From Eubacterium sp. (GTDB lineage: Bacteria; Bacillota; Clostridia; Lachnospirales; Lachnospiraceae): a stretch of DNA of 51,122 nt. The notes beneath the pieces are model-generated. The model was not told where the DNA came from, made no database searches, and was given only the letters and a program-made list of their open reading frames with translations. Every line of letters starts with the position of its first letter. Within the stretch, counting starts at the first letter, position 1. The stretch lies in assembly GCA_017430325.1 (NCBI GenBank), contig JAFRNE010000031.1, forward strand, positions 1 to 51,122. Direction: 5' to 3'. A program made the translations under genes and the position numbers. Positions 1 to 7,784 of the stretch are shown here, piece after piece.

Positions 1-83
1 TGAAGACTACGAGGTTGATAGGCACCGAGTGTAAGTGTGGTAACACATTCAGCTGAGGTGTACTAATAGGTCGAGGGCTTATT
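1..83 (+). rRNA. 23S ribosomal RNA, 3' end (partial)
   Basis: The window opens inside the last helices of a 23S rRNA gene. The segment carrying GAGGTTGATAGGC, the AGCTGAGGTGTACTAATAGG stretch and GTCGAGGGCTT matches the conserved 3' terminal region of bacterial 23S rRNA. The exact mature 3' end is uncertain by a few bases. No 5S rRNA gene follows before the first tRNA. Confidence 0.95.
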
Positions 84-243
84 CAAAAGAAAAAGCAAAG
101 AGATAAGATCTCTGAGCGGCTTAAGTATGATACTTGTTGGAAAGAAATTTCAGATTTCTATTTACAGATTGTAGGATTATGTGGTAACATATCTCTTGCG
201 ACAGTTTGTGTGAGGTTTTGAGGGTACATTATGTATTCTTAAT

Positions 244-317
244 GGCCCAGTGGCTCAGTTGGTTAGAGCGCCGCCCTGTCACGGCGGAGGTCGACGGTTC
301 AAGTCCGTTCTGGGTCG
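244..317 (+). tRNA. tRNA-Asp (GTC)
   Basis: The acceptor stem GGCCCAG (244-250) pairs with CTGGGTC (310-316), and the discriminator is G317 as expected for tRNA-Asp. The anticodon loop CTGTCAC gives GTC, and the T loop is GTTCAAGTC. CCA is not encoded. First of a six-tRNA cluster behind the 23S gene. Confidence 0.97.
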
Positions 318-328
318 CTTCTGAATAT

Positions 329-401
329 GGGATCTTAGCTCAGCTGGGAGAGCATCTGCCTTACAAGCAGAGGGTCACAGGTTCGAGCCCTGTAGGTCCC
401 A
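329..401 (+). tRNA. tRNA-Val (TAC)
   Basis: The acceptor GGGATCT (329-335) pairs with AGGTCCC (394-400) through one T-G pair; the discriminator is A401. The anticodon loop CTTACAA gives TAC (valine), and the T loop is GTTCGAGCC. CCA is not encoded. Confidence 0.97.
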
Positions 402-405
402 TTTC

Positions 406-478
406 GCCGATGTGGCTCAATTGGCAGAGCAGCTGATTTGTAATCAGCAGGTTATCGGTTCGAGTCCGATCATCGGCT
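406..478 (+). tRNA. tRNA-Thr (TGT)
   Basis: The acceptor GCCGATG (406-412) pairs perfectly with CATCGGC (471-477). The anticodon stem GCTGA/TCAGC encloses TTTGTAA, anticodon TGT (threonine). The T loop is GTTCGAGTC. Confidence 0.97.
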
Positions 479-517
479 TTTTGCTTTTTTACAATTCAAT
501 ATTGTATTAAGACAAAT

Positions 518-599
518 GGGTGGATTCCCGAGTGGCCAAAGGGGACAGACTGTAAATCTGCTGCAAATTGCTTCGGTGGTTCGAATCCACCTCCACCCA
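518..599 (+). tRNA. tRNA-Tyr (GTA)
   Basis: A class II tRNA of about 82 nt with a long variable arm around 563-574. The acceptor GGGTGGA (518-524) pairs with TCCACCC (592-598). The anticodon loop CTGTAAA gives GTA (tyrosine), and the T loop is GTTCGAATC. Confidence 0.96.
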
Positions 600-648
600 T
601 TCATTGATCCACCAAAGCTTAGGCTGAGGCGGATTTTTAAATTAATAT

Positions 649-722
649 CGCGGGGTGGAGCAGCTCGGAAGCTCGTCGGGCTCATAACCCGAAGGTCACA
701 GGTTCAAATCCTGTCCCCGCTA
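649..722 (+). tRNA. Initiator tRNA-fMet (CAT)
   Basis: Anticodon CAT with three consecutive G-C pairs in the anticodon stem (GGG CTCATAA CCC), the hallmark of initiator tRNA. The acceptor CGCGGGG faces CCCCGCT, leaving the first position (C649 against T721) unpaired. An unpaired 1-72 position is the other initiator feature; most bacteria have C-A there, here it is C-U. Confidence 0.95.
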
Positions 723-739
723 CTCTTTAAGCAATACAT

Positions 740-812
<73 letters not shown>

Positions 813-838
813 CTTTTTTTATGTCTGAAGATCTACAT

Positions 839-881
839 AACAAAAGGAGAACTGTACACTTCGGTTCTCCTTTTGTTATTT
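839..881 (+). terminator. Hairpin terminator of the rRNA/tRNA operon
   Basis: A perfect 14-bp stem (839-852 with 864-877) around the loop TGTACACTTCG. The stem's own 3' arm is T-rich and is followed by ATTTTC, so it acts as an intrinsic terminator although no clean run of T follows. Confidence 0.8.
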
Positions 882-948
882 TCAGGAGGTTATAAGTTCA
901 TTCAATACTATTTCAGAGGTTGATAGTTTATCATATTTCATAGAAGGG

Positions 949-977
949 TTGAAAAACACCTGATTTGGCGATATTCT
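949..977 (+). promoter_or_regulatory. Candidate promoter of the nucleotidase fusion gene
   Basis: TTGAAA (949-954), a 17-bp spacer and TATTCT (972-977) precede the 1023 start. A second AT-rich hexamer TATAAT at 981-986 has no suitably placed -35. Which -10 is used cannot be decided by eye. Confidence 0.4.
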
Positions 978-1022
978 TTATATAATTGGTAAAAAACAGC
1001 CTGGTCAAAGGAGGGCGACTAT

Positions 1023-3806
1023 ATGAATAAAAAGACACGAAGACTGATCAGTTTTATGCTTGTCATAACCTTATGTTTTACGATGTGTTCGTGCGGCAAG
1101 AGTAAGGATAAAAAAGGAGAAACAACGGCTCAGCCTACCACAGGAGAGACGACGGAAAGCAGTATTACAGATGTTGCACCCGGTGAGGTTGTGACCGGTA
1201 AGAGAAATATTATTATAGATACAGATACAGGTGCGGATGATGCTTCGGCAATGATACTTGCGGCACTTGATCCCGATGTAAATATTGTCGGTGTTACTGT
1301 CCTTGTTGGTAATGTTGATCTTGAGCAGAGCACAAAGAATGCTATCATGTCCCTTGAGATGGCTGGCTGCGATGCGCCGGTTTATAGAGGCGCGGCTGCA
1401 ACATATGATGGCGTTGACAGAACTGCATTTAGCGTATTTGGAGAGGACGGAATGGGTGATGCTGATCTCATCCATCCTGAAAGAGAAGCAAATGAGGGAG
1501 ATGCAGTTGATTTCATAATAAATACAGTTAAAGCTCATCCGGGTGAGATAGAGATAGTTGCTCTGGGACCTGCAACAAATGTTGCAAAGGCTATTTCAAA
1601 AGATCCTGAGACAATGAAAAATGTTAAAAGGATCTGGTCAATGGGAACGACAGGACTTGGTGCGGGCAATGCAACACCTGTAGCTGAATTCAATGTATAT
1701 TCTGATGCAGAGGCATACAAGATAATGCTGGATTCAGGACTTCCGATAACTATCATAGGCTTTGATGTCTGCGGTGGAGATGCTTCATGGACTGACGTGC
1801 AGTTTGATATTATTAAGGAACAGGGAAAGATCGGAAACTTTGTTTCTAAATCCTTTGTCAAGATCAGAGATTTCTATAAAGGAAACGGAAGCGAAGACGT
1901 TGAAAACTGCGACTGTCTTGCGATGATGTGTGCACTTTTTCCGGGCTTTGTGAAGGATAAGATAAATGTTCATGCCAGCTGTATTGACGATGAGGGTGAA
2001 ACCTATGGCCAGGTTATCTTCTATAAGGAAGGATTTACCTATGACGGAATAGACGGAAGTGACCTTGCTTACAATGTTGAGCTTGTGACAGAGGTTAAAG
2101 GTTCTGATTATTTTGACAATTATGTTGCAGCGATCTATGGAGAGTTTCCGGAAGCCGATGGTACAGGTGACGGAAAAGATGGTAAAACAGGTGACGGAAA
2201 ATATGGTGACGGAACGGGAAATACTGATAAAAACGGCGAGATCTATGTTCTTTTCACCAGTGATGTTCACTGCGGAGTAGATGAAGGCTTTGGTTATGCA
2301 GGCCTTAAGGCTGTAAGAGATAAACTCGAGGCAGAGGGCTATGAGACTATTCTCGTGGACGATGGCGACTATCTTCAGGGCGCACCTATTGGTACACTCA
2401 GCAAGGGAGAGGCTATAATCGACCTGATGAACGCAGTTCGGTATGATATCGTTATTCCGGGAAATCATGAATTTGATTATGGAATGGACAGGTTCCTTGA
2501 GCTTACACAGAAGGCAGATTTTCAGTTTATTAGCTGCAACTTTAATAAAGAGGGCGAGCTGGTATTTGATCCTTACGTTATTAAGGAGGTTGCGGGAGTT
2601 AAGATCGCTTTCGTAGGAGTTACGACTCCAAAGACTCCGGTTTCATCAACACCGTCGTATTTCCAGAATGAAAAGGGCGAATACATCTACGATTTCATGC
2701 AGGATGAGGATGGATCGACAGTATATAGTGCGGTTCAGAAGGCGGTTGACGACGCAAGAGCTGACGGGGCGCAGCTTGTTTATCTTATGGCGCATCTTGG
2801 AAATGAAGCTGAGGTAATGCCATGGACTTATGCAGATGTAATTGAAAATACAAGTGGTATTGATGTTGTTCTTGATGGCCACAGCCATGATACGGATCTG
2901 ATAGTTATGAAGAATAAGAATGGCGAAGAGGTGACACGCGCGGCTGTCGGAACCAAGCTTAGCTGCATCGGATACAGCCATATTTCCACTGAGGGCGAAA
3001 TACTTGAAACAGACAAATGGGTCTGGACCAACGGCGAGGCTGTAGTTCAGCTTATAGATGTTGATAATGAGGTCAGTGAAAAGGTAGATACAGCTAAGGC
3101 TGAGCTTGAGGAAGAGCTTAATGTTGTTGTCGGTCATACAGAGGTTGATCTGGTGACACATGATCCTACGGCTACAGATGCCTCAGGCAGTCCGATAAGA
3201 ATAGCGCGTCGTATGGAGACAAATCTTGGTGACTTCGGTGCGGATGCTTTCAGGGATCAGAGTAAAGCTGATATTGCTATTTTGAACGGTGGTGGACTTC
3301 GTGCACCGATCAAGGCAGGGGATATAACCTATGGTGATCTTATCAGTGTACAGCCTTTCGGAAATGAGCTTTGTGTGCTCAGTGTTACAGGGCAGCAGAT
3401 ACTGGATGCTCTGGAATGGGGCTCAAAGGCTGTTCCGGATGAATTTGGAGGCTTTCTTCAGGTTTCCGGACTCAGCTATGAAATCGACACTACTATAGAT
3501 AGTACCTGCATAGAGGATGAAAACGCGATGTTTGCCGGTGTATCCGGGGAGAGAAGAGTTAAGAATGTGAAGGTTGGTGACGAACCGCTGGATCCTGAAA
3601 AAACTTACACTCTTGCAGGACAGAATTACATGCTGCTTGAACATGGAGATGGTTATAGTATGTTTGAAGGCTGCGAGGTCGTACTGGACAGAGTTAAGCT
3701 TGATAATCAGGTATTGATCGATTATATCACCGGCACTCTGGGTGGTGTTATCGGAGAAGAGTACAAGGATCCATATGGACAGGGAAGGATCACACTATTA
3801 GAGTAA
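1023..3806 (+). CDS. Surface lipoprotein: nucleoside hydrolase fused to 5'-nucleotidase (927 aa)
   Basis: The N-terminus is a lipoprotein signal with the lipidated cysteine probably C24. Residues about 60-370 form an inosine-uridine-preferring nucleoside hydrolase domain with the Ca-binding motif DTDTGADD (66-73). A Gly/Asp/Lys-rich linker (about 377-406) made of short repeats leads to a UshA/CD73-type metallophosphatase: DVH (414-416), GNHEFD (from 480), GHSH (619-622). The C-terminal 5'-nucleotidase domain carries NLGDFGADA and NGGGLR (755-760). Family knowledge suggests sequential dephosphorylation of NMPs and hydrolysis of the nucleoside to base plus ribose, outside the membrane. Start chosen from AAAGGAGGG seven bases upstream. 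Monocistronic between its own promoter and a terminator. Both catalytic motif sets look intact. The activity is inferred, not shown. Confidence 0.9.
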   Translation: MNKKTRRLISFMLVITLCFTMCSCGKSKDKKGETTAQPTTGETTESSITDVAPGEVVTGKRNIIIDTDTGADDASAMILAALDPDVNIVGVTVLVGNVDLEQSTKNAIMSLEMAGCDAPVYRGAAATYDGVDRTAFSVFGEDGMGDADLIHPEREANEGDAVDFIINTVKAHPGEIEIVALGPATNVAKAISKDPETMKNVKRIWSMGTTGLGAGNATPVAEFNVYSDAEAYKIMLDSGLPITIIGFDVCGGDASWTDVQFDIIKEQGKIGNFVSKSFVKIRDFYKGNGSEDVENCDCLAMMCALFPGFVKDKINVHASCIDDEGETYGQVIFYKEGFTYDGIDGSDLAYNVELVTEVKGSDYFDNYVAAIYGEFPEADGTGDGKDGKTGDGKYGDGTGNTDKNGEIYVLFTSDVHCGVDEGFGYAGLKAVRDKLEAEGYETILVDDGDYLQGAPIGTLSKGEAIIDLMNAVRYDIVIPGNHEFDYGMDRFLELTQKADFQFISCNFNKEGELVFDPYVIKEVAGVKIAFVGVTTPKTPVSSTPSYFQNEKGEYIYDFMQDEDGSTVYSAVQKAVDDARADGAQLVYLMAHLGNEAEVMPWTYADVIENTSGIDVVLDGHSHDTDLIVMKNKNGEEVTRAAVGTKLSCIGYSHISTEGEILETDKWVWTNGEAVVQLIDVDNEVSEKVDTAKAELEEELNVVVGHTEVDLVTHDPTATDASGSPIRIARRMETNLGDFGADAFRDQSKADIAILNGGGLRAPIKAGDITYGDLISVQPFGNELCVLSVTGQQILDALEWGSKAVPDEFGGFLQVSGLSYEIDTTIDSTCIEDENAMFAGVSGERRVKNVKVGDEPLDPEKTYTLAGQNYMLLEHGDGYSMFEGCEVVLDRVKLDNQVLIDYITGTLGGVIGEEYKDPYGQGRITLLE

Positions 3807-3815
3807 TTAATTGGG

Positions 3816-3857
3816 AAAAAAGCGGTTCTGCTCGCAATGAACAGAACCGCTTTTTTT
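3816..3857 (+). terminator. Bidirectional intrinsic terminator
   Basis: AAAGCGGTTCTG pairs with CAGAACCGCTTT around a loop of about 11 nt, with T runs on both strands. It ends the nucleotidase transcript on plus and the small-protein operon (4421 to 3905) on minus. Confidence 0.9.
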
Positions 3858-3904
3858 GATCTTAAAATAATATTCAATATATATAGAAACGTTTATATAG
3901 ATAT

Positions 3905-4147
3905 TTACACGGTTGCGTCGATAGCTTTTGCAAACTGATCTGCGCAGGAGGTTCCGCGGAAGCCGCACTGGTTGCCGCGAAGGATATCAGCTACTTCGGC
4001 TGCGTCCTTTCCTTCAACGAGTCTTCCGATTGCCTTGAGGTTGCCGTTGCAGCCGCCTGTGAAGACTACATTGTGAAGCTTTCCTTCCTCTATATCAAAA
4101 TCAATCTGCATTGAGCAGACGCCATGTGGTGAAAATGTGTGATGCAT
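3905..4147 (-). CDS. TSCPD-domain protein, TIGR03905-like (80 aa)
   Basis: A small cytosolic protein that matches the TIGR03905/TSCPD family, including FTGGCNGNLKAIGRLVEG and the CGFRGTSCADQ end. Four cysteines (C11, C33, C61, C68) are spaced as a probable metal site; the domain is also found at the C-terminus of B12-dependent ribonucleotide reductases. The start is ATG at 4147, with AGGGAG upstream; a longer in-frame extension to 4327 overlaps the next gene and has no RBS. It lies 34 bp behind the 79-aa gene, so the two are probably co-transcribed. Function is not known. Confidence 0.85.
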   Translation of the reverse strand: MHHTFSPHGVCSMQIDFDIEEGKLHNVVFTGGCNGNLKAIGRLVEGKDAAEVADILRGNQCGFRGTSCADQFAKAIDATV

Positions 4148-4181
4148 AATGTTACTCCCTTTTATGTTATTTAATCTGATG

Positions 4182-4421
4182 TTACTGGCAGCCCAGCTCA
4201 TCAAATGGTGTGCCTTTGGCCCATGGGCTTCCGACGTCGCATCTTCCGTGATGGTAGGTCTTTTCGGTCTTAGCCTTTGGGTTGTCTGCGACGCGAAGAC
4301 GCATTCTTCCTTCTTCGGACTCGGCAAAATTGTCGAGCATATTCATAATATTCATTATATCAGTGAAATCCACGTCTTCATCCTTCATGGCATTGTCACT
4401 GCTGTTTTCGTAAAATGGCAT
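4182..4421 (-). CDS. Small conserved hypothetical protein (79 aa)
   Basis: An acidic N-terminal helix (residues 1-45, with DFTDIMNIMNMLDNF) is followed by a motif around YHHGRCDVGSPWAKG with one cysteine and two histidines. I recognise the C-terminal motif as typical of a conserved clostridial family but know no function. A strong AAAGGAGG lies at the right distance before ATG 4421. First gene of a two-gene minus-strand unit with the TSCPD protein; the shared cysteine chemistry suggests, but does not prove, a joint role in metal or redox handling. Confidence 0.75.
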   Translation of the reverse strand: MPFYENSSDNAMKDEDVDFTDIMNIMNMLDNFAESEEGRMRLRVADNPKAKTEKTYHHGRCDVGSPWAKGTPFDELGCQ

Positions 4422-4442
4422 GGCGAACCTCCTTTAAAAATA

Positions 4443-4570
4443 GCATTATGTGCTTCCGCATATATAATATGTTATGTGTTTCAAAAATAAAAACTGCATT
4501 ATATGCTTACATATAGAGCTGTTAAAAATAATATATGATTATATATCTGTTAATAATAGTATATGATTAT
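4443..4570. repeat. Two pairs of imperfect direct repeats in an AT-rich spacer
   Basis: Repeat A, GCATTATGTGCTTCCGCATA (4443-4462), recurs in shortened form at 4496-4513. Repeat B, a 22-bp unit starting GTTAAAAATAATATATGATT (4521-4542), recurs at 4549-4570 with two changes. They lie between divergent transcription units. No protein-coding potential is seen from 4422 to 4827. Confidence 0.6.
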
Positions 4571-4658
4571 CCGGTGAAAACACAAGCACAAAATTATGAA
4601 ACAATCAATGTGATGAACGTTGTATTTTGGGCGTTATAAAGATATAATCATATAGTGT

Positions 4659-4682
4659 GGGTCGATCTTTAAAGATTGATCC
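4659..4682. repeat. 24-bp near-perfect palindrome
   Basis: Arms of 12 bases, GGGTCGATCTTT and AAAGATTGATCC, meet without a spacer; the two mismatches would be G-U pairs in RNA. It lies just before the TTAATC repeats, so it may be an operator or a weak hairpin. No T run follows. Confidence 0.5.
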
Positions 4683-4691
4683 AAAATACTA

Positions 4692-4755
4692 TTAATCTTT
4701 AATCTCTTTTTAATCTTTCTGATATTTTATATTAATTTTCCGGTGTTACTATAAG
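4692..4755 (+). promoter_or_regulatory. PhoP-box-like direct repeats plus activator-type promoter
   Basis: TTAATC occurs at 4692, 4699 and 4710. The last two are separated by exactly 5 bp (11-bp period), the layout of PhoP/OmpR-type response-regulator boxes. TATAAG (4750-4755) is a plausible -10 but the -35 region at 4727-4732 (TTATAT) is poor, which fits an activated promoter. The downstream operon encodes an OmpR-type regulator, so autoregulation is a reasonable inference. Confidence 0.5.
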
Positions 4756-4827
4756 ACCATCGAAGGAAGAAAACGCACAGCAAAGTGCGATAGATAAAAT
4801 CAGAAAGATGAAAGGATGGAAAAAACT

Positions 4828-5538
4828 ATGGATAAGTTAGAAAAGGTTGAAAAGATAAGAGAAAAAACTGGTGTCAGCTATGCAGAGGCACTTATGGCAC
4901 TTGAGCAGAATGATGGCGATATACTTGATGCAATCATCTACATCGAGAGAAACGGCAAGGGAAACAGAAGCCAGGATACAGCAAGATTCAGCAGCACAGG
5001 AAATGATGATGAAGCAAGTGAGCGTCTCGTAAATGCAACTGCAGAATACGATAGAAGCAATGAGAGAGACGGCGTTGACAGCTTCTTCGAGTGGGTAAAG
5101 AATGTATTTAGAAAGAGCATTGAGACAAAGTTCAAAGTATTAAAGCGTAATGAAGAGATCCTTCAGGTTCCGGTACTCGTACTTGTTATCGCAATGATCT
5201 TCGCATTCTGGATCATCGTTCCACTTATGATCGTTGGACTCTTCTTCGACTGCAGATATCATTTCGAAGGTGTTGATAAGCTTACAGTAGATGTTAACGG
5301 ATTTTGCGACAGAGCAGCAAACGGCGCTATGGATATGAGAAACGGCAAGTCAAAGAAGTCTGGCAGAAATGACAGATACTATGACGCAACAGAGTCTTTC
5401 AGCGATGAAGCAGATGTTAATGCAAACTACGATTATAAGGACGTTACAGACGAGAGCGAGCCAATCACAGAGGGTACATACGAGGATGTAAAGTCTGAGG
5501 AAACAGCAGAGGACGACAGGATCCGTTTTGATGACTGA
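4828..5538 (+). CDS. DUF4342 protein: UBA-like domain plus membrane segment (236 aa)
   Basis: Residues about 5-45 form a UBA/EF-Ts-like three-helix domain (TGVSYAEALMALEQNDGDIL). A charged linker leads to a hydrophobic segment near residues 115-140 (VLVLVIAMIFAFWIIVPLMI), probably one or two membrane passes. A polar, strongly acidic C-terminal tail follows (about 185-236). ATG 4828 is preferred over ATG 4816 because AGGATGG sits 8 bases ahead of it, while 4816 follows AAAGG directly. It is the first gene of an operon with the two-component system, so a link to envelope sensing is likely. Biochemical role unknown. Confidence 0.8.
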   Translation: MDKLEKVEKIREKTGVSYAEALMALEQNDGDILDAIIYIERNGKGNRSQDTARFSSTGNDDEASERLVNATAEYDRSNERDGVDSFFEWVKNVFRKSIETKFKVLKRNEEILQVPVLVLVIAMIFAFWIIVPLMIVGLFFDCRYHFEGVDKLTVDVNGFCDRAANGAMDMRNGKSKKSGRNDRYYDATESFSDEADVNANYDYKDVTDESEPITEGTYEDVKSEETAEDDRIRFDD

Positions 5539-5593
5539 TCCTGAAATAATATAGAAGTACTAAATAAAATATTTAGAAAGAGAGAGGGTAAGG

Positions 5594-6301
5594 ATGAGCA
5601 AGATACTGATCATTGAAGATGAAGAGAAGATAGCGAGATTTGTTGAGCTTGAGCTTAAACATGAGGGAAATCAGACCGATAAGGCATTTGACGGAAGAAG
5701 CGGTCTGGAGAAGGCGCTGGAAGGCGATTATGACCTTATCCTCCTGGATATCATGCTTCCGGAGCTCAGCGGAATAGAGGTTCTGAGACGCTTCAGACAG
5801 AAGAAGGATACTCCGGTCATTATGCTGACTGCGAGAGATGCGGTTATGGATAAGGTTGCAGGACTTGATGCCGGCGCCGATGATTATATTACAAAGCCTT
5901 TCGCAATCGAAGAGCTGCTTGCAAGGATCCGTGTAGCGTTGAAGAAGAGAAGTGCAGTCGTTTCTCAGGACAGCGTACAGGAAGCACCTGTTCAGGACAA
6001 GAGCATTACGATCGGCGATGTAACTCTCAATGAAGAGAGACATGAGGTTAAATACAAGGACGAGAGGCTTGATTTCACAAATCGTGAATTCGAGCTCCTT
6101 CGCGTACTTATGGTAAATAAAAATATCGTAATGAGCAGAGACAAGCTCATGAACCTTGTCTGCGGCTATGATTATATGGGCGAGACAAATGTTATTGACG
6201 TTTATGTAAGATATATAAGAACAAAGCTTGATGACAGATTCGGAATACATTTCATCACGACTGTCAGAGGAGTGGGCTATGTTATCCGTGACGGTGAATA
6301 A
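5594..6301 (+). CDS. OmpR/PhoB-family response regulator (235 aa)
   Basis: The receiver domain (1-120) has the acidic pocket E8-D9-E10, phospho-acceptor D52 in LLDIMLP, and the YITKPF lysine loop. A winged-helix DNA-binding domain follows a short linker (about 140-235; FTNREFELLRVL, VRGVGYVIR). It is separated by 16 bases from the histidine-kinase gene, its expected partner. GAGAGGG precedes the ATG. Target genes are unknown; direct repeats upstream of 4828 suggest that it controls its own operon. Confidence 0.93.
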   Translation: MSKILIIEDEEKIARFVELELKHEGNQTDKAFDGRSGLEKALEGDYDLILLDIMLPELSGIEVLRRFRQKKDTPVIMLTARDAVMDKVAGLDAGADDYITKPFAIEELLARIRVALKKRSAVVSQDSVQEAPVQDKSITIGDVTLNEERHEVKYKDERLDFTNREFELLRVLMVNKNIVMSRDKLMNLVCGYDYMGETNVIDVYVRYIRTKLDDRFGIHFITTVRGVGYVIRDGE

Positions 6302-6317
6302 ACTTTGAGGAAAAAAT

Positions 6318-7760
6318 ATGGCAGAAGAAGAGAAGAAAATTGAAAAAAATAAAACAAGCTCCATTGCCAGAAAGATAAACAGGGATTATATGATTCGCGA
6401 CTTGTTTTTTGTGCTTTGGCTTGATCTTGCTCTGCTTGGTGTTGCTGTACTCATGTTTTTTGTTATCAGCCACAAGAAGGTTCCGGACAGTGCCTTCGAG
6501 AAGGACTGGCTGGATATCGTATTTGTATTTAAGGATGAGACGGCGGCGGACTTCTATATAAAGGATGAACCGGGTGAAATATATGACATCATATATCGCA
6601 TCCAGCCTGAGGACGGTGAGATTTATGAGTTTTCGGTCAAGGAGTATGTGGATATAGTTCAGCCGTTATTCAGCACATTACTGATTTTTGAGATCGTCTG
6701 GCTCCTTTTCGGAATTTTCAAGACGAAGAAGGTCAGACGTCGTATGAGACCGCTTTATGATGTTGCGCTTCAGGCGGATGCCGTCAGTAAGATGACCGGT
6801 AAGTCGGGAAGCAAATATATGTCAGAGAGCAATATGCGTCATCTGGAATCTGCTATCAACCATGCGGATCCGAATGCACCTATCATAAATACAGGTGACA
6901 AGGAGCTTGCCGGAATTGAGATCGCGCTCAACAATCTCCTTAGAGATATGGAGGAGAGCCGTAAGCAGCAGGTGAGATTCGTGTCGGATGCATCTCATGA
7001 GCTTCGTACTCCTATCGCGGTAATTCAGGGATATGTAAATATGCTTGATCGCTGGGGCAAGGAGGACGAAGAGGTTCTTACCGAGTCCATCGAGGCGCTG
7101 AAGAACGAGTCCGAGCATATGAAGGAGCTTGTTGAACAGCTGCTCTTCCTTGCAAGAGGAGACAGCGGAAGAAATACACTGCAGCGTAAGGATTTCGACC
7201 TGGCCAAGGTTATATATGAGGTTTGGGAAGAGTCCATCATGATAGATGAAAAGCATAAATACGCTTTCATCGTGGACGGTAAGCGTGTGACAGATCTTAC
7301 GGAATATGTGGAGTCACTGGGCTCATCCGATCAGGTCGATGGAGAGGGTAACTGCAAGAGATTTATGATCAACGGCGATGTTGCCATGATCAAGCAGTCA
7401 TCCAGAATATTCCTCCAGAATGCGTCAAAGTATTCTGAGGCGGGCAGTGAGATCAGGATCAAGATAAACAGAAATGATGATAATACAGTTTCTTATTCTA
7501 TTCAGGATGAAGGAATAGGACTTACACAGGATCAGCTGGATCATGTATTTGAAAGGTTCTACCGCTCCGATGAAGCAAGAAATGCAGATACAGGCGGTAC
7601 CGGACTTGGACTTTCCATAGCAAAATGGATCGTTGATGCACATGAGGCGAAGATAGATGTTATTTCGAGAGCCGATGTGGGAACAAGATTTACAGTATCC
7701 TTCCCGGCACTTTACAGAGACCTGGAGGATAAGGATCTCGGGGTACAGTTTAATGACTAG
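6318..7760 (+). CDS. Membrane sensor histidine kinase (480 aa)
   Basis: Two membrane segments (about residues 30-52 and 115-138) flank a short extracytoplasmic loop of about 60 residues. The dimerisation/phosphotransfer box DASHELRTPIAVIQ has the phospho-accepting His at 227. The ATPase part shows the N box (FLQNASKYS), G1 (DEGIG), F box (FYRSDEAR) and G2 (GTGLGLSIAK). It partners the OmpR-type regulator directly upstream. The small sensor loop does not reveal the signal. The start ATG follows TTTGAGGAAAAAAT. Confidence 0.93.
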   Translation: MAEEEKKIEKNKTSSIARKINRDYMIRDLFFVLWLDLALLGVAVLMFFVISHKKVPDSAFEKDWLDIVFVFKDETAADFYIKDEPGEIYDIIYRIQPEDGEIYEFSVKEYVDIVQPLFSTLLIFEIVWLLFGIFKTKKVRRRMRPLYDVALQADAVSKMTGKSGSKYMSESNMRHLESAINHADPNAPIINTGDKELAGIEIALNNLLRDMEESRKQQVRFVSDASHELRTPIAVIQGYVNMLDRWGKEDEEVLTESIEALKNESEHMKELVEQLLFLARGDSGRNTLQRKDFDLAKVIYEVWEESIMIDEKHKYAFIVDGKRVTDLTEYVESLGSSDQVDGEGNCKRFMINGDVAMIKQSSRIFLQNASKYSEAGSEIRIKINRNDDNTVSYSIQDEGIGLTQDQLDHVFERFYRSDEARNADTGGTGLGLSIAKWIVDAHEAKIDVISRADVGTRFTVSFPALYRDLEDKDLGVQFND

Positions 7761-7784
7761 TCAGTTAAAATATCGAGGAGCAGA

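Noticed and set aside
206..436. Open frame across the tRNA-Asp and tRNA-Val genes
   Set aside because: It runs through two clear tRNA genes and has no RBS.
2151..2242. Tandem repeat in the nucleotidase fusion as a mobile or CRISPR-like repeat
   Set aside because: It is in frame and encodes a Gly/Asp/Lys linker between two domains; the units are too short and irregular.
1785..2468. Open frame of 227 codons opposite the nucleotidase fusion
   Set aside because: Antisense shadow of a gene with intact catalytic motifs; no RBS.
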